This document shows positions 1-8,300 of a stretch of DNA of 28,260 bases, one piece after another (position 1 is the first letter of the stretch; each line of letters opens with the position of its first letter). The notes beneath the pieces were generated by a model. It saw only the letters and a list, made by a program, of their open reading frames with translations. It had not been told where the DNA came from and made no database searches. The stretch comes from Ectocarpus siliculosus (lineage: Eukaryota; Sar; Phaeophyceae; Ectocarpales; Ectocarpaceae): assembly GCA_000310025.1 (NCBI GenBank), contig FN648970.1, positions 517,891 to 546,150 of the forward strand, given 5' to 3'. The translations under genes were made by a program, and so were the position numbers.

Positions 1-118
1 TTTTTGGGGTTTTTGGGGGGGGGGGGGGGGGGTTTTTTTTTTTTTTTTGGGGGTGTTTTTTGGGGTTTGGGGGGGGGTTTTTTTTGGGGGGGGGGGTTTG
101 GGGGGGGGGGGGGGGGTG
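1..118. repeat. G/T-only homopolymer tract at the window edge
   Basis: The first 118 bases contain only G and T, as alternating long runs of each base. The pattern is irregular, so it is neither a clean telomere repeat (TTTAGGG-type would need A) nor a regular microsatellite. It most likely marks a low-quality contig end or a poorly resolved homopolymer region. Any ABCG exon lying here would be unreadable. Confidence 0.7.
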
Positions 119-421
119 AGAAGCGAAAGAAATCAAGGGAAAGGAAACGTAGAGATGGGTACACAGCAGTAGCAGCAGCAGAGGGAGAAAGACAGAGCAG
201 GGTCTGGGTCCCAGCGTACGAGTCATCCCACGTTTACTGCGTACGTCCTACACAATATTTTACACTCGGGGTTTGGTGGGGTGAGGAACAGGAATGCATC
301 GGCCACCTTATCGATGAGTTCAGTCAACGTCCGCTTTTGTTTGTCCCTATCGTAAGGTATCCCTGTAGCAAGTATTGTCCGTCTGTGCAATCTCCATACT
401 TTCGCTTTCTTTCACCCTTCG

Positions 422-453
<32 letters not shown>

Positions 454-588
454 GTCTGCCCCTCTCCCCGCCTGCTTGCCTATCGGTCTCTGCCTCCCTC
501 TCTTGGTTATCCTTGCACCACGTGCATCTACCTAAACAGAGGAACACACACAATATTTTTTCCCCCTCCCTCGAGTCGCCCGCCCTAC
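119..588. other. Intron or contig-edge sequence left of the last visible ABCG exon
   Basis: After the donor at 588 (minus strand, GTAGGG) I found no further ABCG exon before the window edge. The stretch holds a tetranucleotide repeat (GCCT units, about 421-450). On the minus strand a short open segment at about 250-350 contains TLTELIDKVADA, but it does not resemble the expected ABCG continuation and has no convincing splice sites. Confidence 0.5.
421..450. repeat. (GCCT)n microsatellite
   Basis: About seven tandem CCTG/GCCT tetranucleotides. Confidence 0.75.
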
Positions 589-717
589 CTTGTCGAAGAG
601 CGAGAACATCTCAGCGGACGGCTGGTGCACCGAGGCGACCACCACCCGCCTGTCTCGCCGGGAGGCCAGCTTCCTCGCAAGCAGCATCACCTCCGCTGCC
701 GAAGAGGAATCCAGACC
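589..717 (-). CDS. ABCG exon 4: D-loop and H-loop
   Basis: The acceptor TTTTACCCAG is followed by GGTCTGGAT. The exon starts GLDSSSAAEV, directly continuing DEPTT of the previous exon, and contains the switch His in VHQPSAEMFSLFDK. The donor GTAGGG follows at 588 (phase 0), so the gene continues leftward. Confidence 0.92.
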
Positions 718-3700
718 CTGGGTAAAACGCAAACGCCGGGCACGTTAGAGGGAGGGAGGGAGGGAGGGAGGGAGGGAGAAAGAAAGAAGGAGATGGTAGA
801 GACGGAGAATACGGAGAGACGGAGAGAGACGAGGAGACGGCGAGAGAGAGAGAGAGAGAGAGACAAAGAGAGGGGGAGAGAAGGCACAGGTCAATATAAC
901 AGCCGCGGCCATGCTTGCAAAGGTAGCCCGAAGTCGATCAGGATTGCAGAAAAACAGCAGCGTGCTTCAGCCGAGGCACAGCAATTAGACAACACCGATG
1001 CCAGCAACAGCAGCACAAGTCCAACACGTCCATGACAGCCACCACCTACACAAGCAGCACCACAACAAGCCGCGTGAACGGTGCCATAGGCAGAGACCGA
1101 CCGCAAACAACCACAGACAACAGCGACGCTGCCGTGAGCAACAGCCAGCAAGCTACTATGTCTACCCACGTATTCACAACAGCAATCATTCTAACGACCG
1201 TCATCGGAGCCTAAATAACTCCTCGAGAACGCTACGACAGCCTGCGAACACTCTCCCGAGTGCTGAACCACGAATAAACTAGACAAAGAAAGACAAGGTC
1301 ACTATTATAATAGTACCTTGACACCAGCCAGCAGGTCTCCTTATAACAGGCTATCTTGTGCGCCTACATGACACGGACGACGAAGGCCTGGACTCGCACC
1401 ATTTGTTTTCTTAATACGACCAACGAATCATCGCTCGGTTCCGAAGGCACCACCGACCATGAGCCCAAACCCTTTCTCTCTCTCACCGTCGTGGGCTCGT
1501 CGAGGAGGAGAAGACGCACGCTCTCCAGGGCCGCCACGCCGATGCCCATCGAGAGACGCCTCGCCTCGCCGCCGCTGATGCCCCTCTCGAGGGGGTTGCC
1601 AACCCTAACCTCGGCGCAGGCCCTCAGGCCGAGCACGTCGAGGAGCTCCTCCACACGAGCCCGCCGATCTCTTTCTCTGTGCATGTATGTTTCAAGGCAC
1701 GGGGGTGAATGTTTCACGGTTACGAAATCCTAGTACAATACACCACAGTCGTGTCGACGCCTTTAGAAAAAAACACGCCGTGTCGATGGGCAGGGGGACC
1801 TCCAGGTTCTACTTCTGCTATCCACATCGCGGTAGACCGGAGTTGCCTACCGCACGGGGGTACATGCTATAAAACCAGTTGGATAAAGCAAGCAAGCGCG
1901 GTACAAATTTTGTGTACTGCTGTGATTCCGCACAGATAGCGGATTTGCCAAACTTGGAGATGCCAGAACTCCACCCTAACAAAGGGCGCATCCGCGGTAG
2001 ACCGGAGTTGCCTACCGGACGGGGGTACATGCTATAAAACCAGATGGATAAAGCAAGCAAGCGCGGTACAAATTTTGTGTACTGTGATTCCGCACAGGTA
2101 GCGGATTTGCCAAACTTGGAGATGCCAGAACTCCACCCTAACAAAGGGCGCATCCGCGGTAGACCGGAGTTGCCTACCGCACGGGGGTACATGCTATACA
2201 ACCAGTTGGATAAAGCAAGCAAGCGCGGTACAAATTTTGTGTACTGCTGTGATTCCGCACAGACAGCGGATTTGCCAAACTTGGAGATGCCAGAACTCCA
2301 CCCTAACAAAGGGCGCCAGGTCTACTGCTGTGCATACAATACGCTTCCAGCAGCACGTGGTAAACGGTGCACCGCTGCATCACAAATGCCCTAGAGTACT
2401 ATCGCGGGGTTGCAGCACCCAGCGAAAAACGCAGGGTGTCTCCTCGCGCTTGGTTGCAGCGAGCGTGCACTCCTATGATGCACAACAGTGGTTAATGTGA
2501 ACAGCGACACAGATACTTCCAAGTCTCCGACAAAAGTGGTATTTAGGAAGGCTGCCGCTGCAGAATTTGTTTGACGTGGAAATATAATAGCGCAAATGGA
2601 TGGATTCGGCTCGAGACAAAAGAACGAGCCGTTGAAGAAATGATGTCTTCGAGTCACGTATTTGCAAGTGCCAATTAGGCCGATTGGGAACCTCTACAAG
2701 CGCACCACAAATCAATGGTTCAGATGGCGTGAGGTGTCTGATGACGCCGCAAAGTGGGCTACAGAGCGTCATACGCATACATCCACAGCCATGATCCCGA
2801 CAGAGACCATACAAATTTCATGCGTACCATATGCTACAACCTTACGTATACAACTACTCTTGAAAAAATTCAGGTCCCCACGCATGCGCCCACCGCAACC
2901 ATAGGAAACACCACTACAACGCACCTCCCGCCCATAGACAGGCGAACCGCGAAAGCGAGGCTCTCCCGCACGGTCAGCTCAGCCACGTGGAAGTCGTCCT
3001 GGGTAACGTACACCGACGGCCGCCCCCGGCCCTTGCCGCCTCTCCTCCACCTGCCTATCCCGCCTCCGCCGCCGCCGCCTCCGCCGCCGCCGGATTGCGT
3101 GAGAAGTATCTGGCCCGCGCACTCCCCCTCCTTCTTCTTCCCTGCCAGGAGGTCTAGGAAGGTAGACTTGCCCGCACCAGATGCTCCCTATCGATGGACG
3201 AGGCGCGCGGACATGCGCAGCAACAGCGTCAAGTATGTACGACGAAGTATTGCGTAAGTGTATATGCATGCTTCATTTCGAAAATTCGAAAAAAAATAGG
3301 TACCCGGGGCGCAATAATTTTTCGGGTCCAATAGAGGGCCAAAAGGAACTTCAAGCTAGAGAGAGGCAACAGCGGCGACAGAGAGGAAAGGGGCAATGCA
3401 GAAACAACAAGGAGAGGCCCGCATCTCTAGTGACCGCAGACGCGGGGGCGCCAAAAAACGTGCGCTTGGGAACATAAGGAAAGAACGGGGAACGTATATA
3501 AAATTATCCCAAGAACTGACGATTCAAGATAAGTGTTGAAGCGCTACACCGACCCCAACGGCAATGAATCATCTCGTACAGCAGGATCCGCTACGCGCCC
3601 CCGGTACGTTGCTATGATAGGGGGAAACCGCCTGCTGCACCGCGGCCATCATGCACGCGGCTTGCCGCCGCCCTAACCGACACTATCACGGCAGAGCGCA

Positions 3701-4686
3701 ACGCGTTGCGAAATACTCACGATGACGGCCACCATGTCCCCGGCGCAGAAGCGGCAGTTCACGCCCTGGGTCAGCACCCGTTTCTTCTTCTCTCGAAGAA
3801 CGCTGGGCGCAGCAGACTCGACGCGAGTCGCCGCGGGCGGAGAGGCTCGCGCCACGGCCCCCTTGTCCTTCCGGAAGATCTTCAGCAAGGCGCCGCCGCG
3901 GAAGGAGTACCCCGTCTGACGCCTCTTGCCGGGAGGCAGGGCAGGGGCAACCGGAGCCGGGGGAGGAGCGGCGGCGGCGGCGGTAGGAGGAAGCTCGATA
4001 GCGTAGTAGAGGTCCTTCACCTCGCAAATCACCTCCCCCTCCTGCTGCTGCTGCTCCGCCAACCTGTCGTACGACGGCTCCTCGCCGCCGTCCTGCTGCT
4101 GAGCGGGGGTAGGCGAAGCCGCCGGCTGCTTGCCCTGCTCCGCTGCTGCTGCCCGTCGTTGGGGCAGCGGCGCGGCCGACGACGTCCACCTCGAAGGTGA
4201 GCGGGGAGGCGCACCACCTCCCGCAGGCGCACCGGTCTTCGAATTGTTGGGAGCCATCGCGGTGCGCAATCCGGCGGGTGCTCTTAGAGCGCTGCTGCTG
4301 CTGCTGCTAGCACCTGCGCCAGGAGCGGCAAGACTGCCGCTGCTGCCCAGCTGGTGAGCTGCGGTGAGGGCGGGAGACGAGGACCTGGACACAGAGGACC
4401 GGGACGCCTCGTCTTCGCTGCTGTACACCCCGAACAGAGACGCAGAGGCCTCGGCCAGGATGTCAAAGGCGCGTAACTGCCGTTGGTGAGCCTCCTCTTC
4501 CTCAGTCAACGCCGCTGCCGCTCCTCCTCCTCCTCCTGCTGCTGCGCTGCTGGCGCTGCTGGGCTGTCGGCTGCTGCTGTTATTAGAACCTTGTGTGCTA
4601 TGCATGTCTCTCCGGCTCATGTGTCCATGCTCTTCGGGTCCGGCTTTGCTTTCACACGTGCGACGATCGTGCGTGGAATGACGCAT
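589..4686 (-). CDS. ABCG-family half ABC transporter, N-terminal part (partial, 4 exons)
   Basis: Predicted ATP-binding half transporter of the ABCG/WBC (White-Brown, PDR-like) family, which exports lipids or hydrophobic compounds across membranes. Exons on the minus strand: 4686-3721, 3187-2925, 1676-1487 and 717-589, followed by a donor with no further exon in the window. All junctions are GT-AG with phases 0, 2 and 0. The joined 516 codons give a 322-residue Ser/Ala/Gln-rich N-terminal extension, the family's GDMVAVI strand, Walker A GASGAGKST (323-331), Q-loop YVTQDD with Q at about 385, signature ISGGE (443-447), Walker B LLLLDEP (465-471), and the D-loop and H-loop with VHQPS (H about 504). 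This motif order and the reverse-type topology (ATPase first) fit ABCG. The transmembrane half lies off the left edge. The start at 4686 is the first ATG after an in-frame TGA; ATGs at codons 23 and 28 are alternatives. The substrate cannot be inferred. Confidence 0.93.
745..870. repeat. Purine-rich GGGA/GA simple repeat next to ABCG exon 4
   Basis: (GGGA)n at about 748-778 passes into A/G-only sequence and (GA)n at about 841-863. In the gene's own sense this is a pyrimidine tract upstream of the exon 4 acceptor at 718. Confidence 0.75.
1487..1676 (-). CDS. ABCG exon 3: signature and Walker B
   Basis: The exon begins with the third base of an Arg codon split by the intron (AG|A), matching the phase of the previous donor. 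It encodes RARVEELLDVLGL, then GISGGEARRLSMGIG and LLLLDEPTT, ending at ACG before GTGAGAG (phase 0). Signature and Walker B are canonical, including the catalytic Glu. Confidence 0.93.
1677..2924 (-). other. ABCG intron 2 (1248 bp)
   Basis: Bounded by donor GTGCGT at 2924 and acceptor CACAG at 1677. Apart from the three-copy tandem array it holds no recognisable gene. The part from 2317 to 2924 shows nothing further that I can name. Confidence 0.8.
1828..2316. repeat. Three-copy 162/165-bp tandem repeat in an ABCG intron
   Basis: Three near-identical units run 1828-1992 (165 bp), 1993-2154 (162 bp) and 2155-2316 (162 bp). The one clear length difference is the 3-bp loss of 'ctg' in the TGTACTG(CTG)TGATTCC segment. 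Each unit begins with an inverted repeat: GCGGTAG, an 11-nt spacer, then CTACCGC (last base changed in unit 2). Units 1 and 2 carry CTATAAAA; unit 3 has CTATACAA. Unit lengths divisible by three keep both strands open, but the array lies inside the intron between ABCG exons 2 and 3, so I do not call it coding. Confidence 0.9.
2925..3187 (-). CDS. ABCG exon 2: Walker A and Q-loop
   Basis: The acceptor ...ATAG precedes GGAGCATCT. The exon encodes GASGAGKSTFLDLLAGKKK, then an 11-Gly run with a basic linker, then SVYVTQDDFHVAELTVRES, and ends in ...GGGAG before GTGCGT (phase 2). Walker A and the Q-loop are intact. The Gly-rich segment sits where the family normally has a short 'G.i..NG...' turn. 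Confidence 0.92.
3188..3720 (-). other. ABCG intron 1 (533 bp)
   Basis: Donor GTGAGTATT at 3720 and acceptor CGATAG at 3188. No gene, repeat or structured element recognised. Confidence 0.8.
3721..4686 (-). CDS. ABCG exon 1: low-complexity N-terminal extension to GDMVAVI
   Basis: This exon is 322 codons and ends in ATC before the donor GTGAGT (phase 0). Most of it is Ser-, Ala-, Gly-, Pro- and Gln-rich, with runs encoded by CTG/GCC-type triplets, and is probably disordered. The last 100 residues include EVICEVKDLYYAIELPP and LTQGVNCRFCAGDMVAVI, which match the start of an ABCG nucleotide-binding domain (the '..dl.Y.v..' and 'GdmvAi' strands). ABCG proteins usually have a much shorter N-terminus. 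Confidence 0.85.
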
Positions 4687-4843
4687 GACGCTCGAAAAAA
4701 ATCATGCACCCACGACTCTGTACTGGGGGCGACGGCGAATCAATTCACCACCCCCTGCATCTTGCAGCGCGCTATTGGTTGCCTCTCCAGGCTCTGCAGC
4801 TGACAGCTCTCCCTGCAAAGGCCACACAAGTCGACACAGCATC
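4687..4843. promoter_or_regulatory. Compact divergent promoter region between ABCG and grpE
   Basis: The two predicted start codons face away from each other across 157 bp, so both 5' UTRs and any core promoters must share this stretch or overlap the coding exons. It contains ATTGG (an inverted CCAAT motif) at 4774-4778. No clear TATA box is seen. Co-regulation is an inference from the spacing alone. Confidence 0.5.
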
Positions 4844-5344
4844 ATGACTCTGGGATTGGCGGTAAGTACGAGAGTCGTAGCCGCGGCGGCTGTGCCCGCG
4901 CTTTTCCTGTCGGCGTCGCAATGCAGCACGGCGTTCGTTCTGCGATCGTCTCTGGGCAGCAGCAGCGACAGGACTGCTGCAACAAAAATGCGGTCGGCAA
5001 CAACCTCGACGCTGTTTAGAGGAGCCCAGCGAACGAGAGGCACGCCGCTGCTCTCGCCCGGTGCCCTAAGGACGAGCGGGTACCGAGAAAGAGGAGTGCA
5101 CCTGATGATGGCGGCGGAGCCCTCGGAGGATTCGGTAGCAGAGGCTGCTGCTGCTGCTGCTGCCGCCGCCGAGGAGCCGTCCATTTCCGAGGGAGAGGAG
5201 GCGGTTGAGGACGAGGCGTCGGGGGGTGGAGACGTAGAGACGGAGGTGGTGGCGGAGGAGGGAGAGGGGAAAGAAGGGGAGAAGAAGGACGAGGAAGAGG
5301 AGGAGGAGGTTGACCCCATGGCAGAAGTCAAGCAGCAAATCAAG
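4844..5344 (+). CDS. grpE: grpE exon 1: bipartite presequence and acidic linker
   Basis: The exon is 167 codons ending QQIK, donor GTGCGTGAG. The N-terminus MTLGLAVSTRV has a basic residue, then a hydrophobic Ala/Val/Leu core, then SQCSTAFVLRSS. The predicted cleavage just before Phe and the following Ser/Arg/Thr-rich, acid-poor stretch (to about residue 85) suit a plastid transit peptide. The remainder carries a nine-Ala run and long Glu runs. Confidence 0.9.
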
Positions 5345-8300
5345 GTGCGTGAGTACTGAGGTACTTCATGTGAACATGCTACGTGTCACCTTGGGTACAC
5401 CGCACACAACGGCGTACATGTACAGCAGCGGTATGCACTCGATCCGTGGCGATCACACCACAGCGCAACAGCATAGCGGGCGGGTGTTGGCTGCCACGAG
5501 TTCGTGTGAAAGTTTTGCCTGGAATGTAACGTACTCCATGATGCTGCTGGTGAAGCAGGGCCGTGCGGCGAAAGTTGCGAAGAGGTTGATGTTGTCAATC
5601 TTTTCTAGAAACGAGCGCCAAAAGATTTCATGCGAGACATTCCCAAGCCTGTTGGTGCTGCTCACAGAACTCCGTCGTGTGTTGGTGCTACGTACATTAC
5701 CATTATGGTGTGGGGGGTGGAGGGGGGGTGTACTCTTATGTTTTGCATGCCTTAGCGGTTAGACCATTGACCACGCGTCCTCGAGAGGACGGAGCATTGT
5801 TCCCACAAGACAATCGTCCCTTCCTACTTGCCGAAGGTGGCTCAATAATGGTTCCTAGTTTCTATCCTATCGATTATCACTTCCGGCCTTTTCAACCTAC
5901 ACGTAGAAGCTCAGTGCACTTCCCTCGCCTTCTTGTACAAACGATATTCCGCAACTACATGAACCCGGTCTTCGCACTCGGAGCCGCGTTCACATTTGAA
6001 CTTGTCGTCTTCATCGGTTTCCTTTCGAATCTTCGTCTTCTTTCTCGATGGCCAATGTCCCCGGTCAAGAAAATGACCCTCAGCTTTGCCCCTGCATCCA
6101 AATGGTCCATGAAGGTTTTTCCTTTAACCCTTCTTATGTCAACATTCGTACACATCTAGACCCTCTTAATCCTCGGTTTCTTTGGTTAGATTGTGTTCTT
6201 CTCACTCGACAATAGCAACAGATATCTTTTCCTTGCACCGCTCTAGGCCTTCCCAGCGTTTCAACTCGCCAATTTCGAGCTCCTTCCATATATGTATGCT
6301 GGGGTATCAGCCAGGGTCACGCAGGAGGAAGGTGATACTCTTTGTTGGGTCACAGTCAGTGCCCCCCTTTTGTCATCTGGTGCTTGCCTTGGTTTTCGTC
6401 GCGAGAAGGATTCAGCCGTGCCTTTCCCTCGTCGACCATGAAATCGAACTTGTGCTGATGTATTGACACATTTCCACCTCAAGGTGCAGAGCTCTTTTCT
6501 TCATCTCAGAGAGAGAGTCAAGCTCCAACGTGCTACAAGCAGGTGCACGAGCTCAAACGTCCAAACGCTAGACCATGCTCCGGGTTGACTTCGACTCAAA
6601 GCCAAACTACTGCGCCTATGCTAATCACACCGCACGAAGACATGATCCTTTCTAGACGGGTCACTTGACTGGTCTGGTCTATTATATGACTCCAGAATGT
6701 TAAGCAATATCTAAAGCGTCTCTCAACTCGTACCTAACAGGATCTCGAGAAGGAGCTGATGAAGGAGGAGAACCGCCTCAGGGACGTCCAAGACTCGGTG
6801 CAGGAGAAGGGGCAGATGGGGTTCCTGAGAATGGCGGCCCAGGTGGACAACTTCCGCAAGTCGAGCGGGGCGGGGACGGGAGATTACGAGGCGGACGCGA
6901 AGGCCGCCGTGCTGAGGGCGATGCTGCCGGCGTTCGAGCCGTTTGAGGCCGCTGAGGAGGTGGGCTTGTTGTTGTTGTGGTTTGTTGCGGTGTTGGTGGT
7001 GGTAGGGCCATTGGCCGTTTGAGGCCGCTGAGGAGGTGGGCTTGTTGTTGTTGTGGTTTGTTGCGGTGTTGGTGGTGGTAGGGCCATTGGCCGTTTGAGG
7101 CCGCTGAGGAGGTGGGCGTGTTGTTGTGGTTTGTGGTGTGTTGGTGGTGGTAGTGGCATGGGCCGTTTGAGGCTGCTGAGGAGGAGAGTTGTTGTTGTTG
7201 TGGATGGTGAGTCTTTTTTAGTGTGGCGGATGCAGACTAGTTTAACCTCGCACGCACTTCGATTCTCCAGATAATTGGCTGGTGGTGTGATGGTTTTCTG
7301 GAAAGCATTGGATCTAGTCGCACACCCGCTCCTGCTTCACCTGGAGTCTTAAACGGAGTATGGTTGAGCGTGAGAATGCACGGGCACGATTACACAAGCG
7401 GTCATGTCGCTTGATCTAGCAAAGCCCGTGGGTGGTGCTGCGAACGATGCCGATATATTTTGAGCCTTTTGGGGGATCACAAAAGAGCTGTGTGTGTTAC
7501 CACGTGCCGTCGGTTAATGGTGTTCATGGGTGGTTGGTGCTTTCGTCGTAGAAAGAACACGCCAGCAGCGAGCGGCGTTTCCTGGCGGCTTCTGTGCTGC
7601 TGGTGAAGGGATTGTCTTTCGGGCCGCATGGCGGTGGTGGCGGTGGTGGTGGTTGTCGTCGTCAAGGCGGAGAAACCACAGCCCGCCTTGCGGGAATCCC
7701 CATCGCTGGTGCTGATGGCATCGACGACTGTGCACCTACCACTCGTGGTCGCCTGGTCACGATAAAAACCATGGGTGTTTTTTTCTGGCTCAAGTTCTCA
7801 CGCTCGCTTTGTGTGCATCGCGTTGCGCTGTTAGCCTACCGTGGCTCAAGTCCTCAAAGTTCACTGCATGCCTAGCGTATCGCCCTTAGCCGACCGGCCC
7901 TTTCTCCCAAGTCCTCAACGGTTCACGGTGCATGCATACTTGTAGCGTTCCGCTCTTAGCCGAAACAGCCTTTCTCCACGTCCAAGTCTTGAACGTTCCA
8001 CTGCTGTGCGTACATCGCGTTGTGCTCTTAGCCGACCGAACCTTTCCCCTTCCTCTCCCGGTGCCATGGGTGCTGTGCGTGCGCGTGGGTGGGTGTCTCG
8101 CGCGGGCTCTTTTTTTTTTGTGTGTGTGTGGGCAGGCGCTAAACCTCGCGACGGAGACCGAGGTGAAGTACAACAAGAGCTACCAGGCGTTGTACCGGCA
8201 ACTCAAGGACGTCTTCACCAAGATCGGCGCGACCGACTTCTTCGGCGTGGTGGGGGAGAAGTTCGTCTACACGCGACACGAAAAGGTGCATTTGATCTAC

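Noticed and set aside
1-60. A telomere made of TTTTGGGG-type repeats
   Set aside because: Run lengths vary from 3 to over 20 with no fixed period. Brown algae are expected to carry TTTAGGG-type repeats.
230-350. A further ABCG exon on the minus strand (TLTELIDKVADAFLF)
   Set aside because: It does not match the segment expected after the H-loop, and no phase-0 acceptor with a pyrimidine tract precedes it.
4-1035. A 343-codon plus-strand frame from the left edge
   Set aside because: It begins in the G/T homopolymer tract and crosses simple repeats (GCCT, GGGA, GA). It overlaps the well-supported ABCG exon on the other strand.
1818-2309. A 163-codon minus-strand repeat protein and a plus-strand counterpart
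   Set aside because: Both frames arise from the same tandem array with unit lengths divisible by three. They lie within an intron and have no known domain. The array is reported as a repeat and finding instead.
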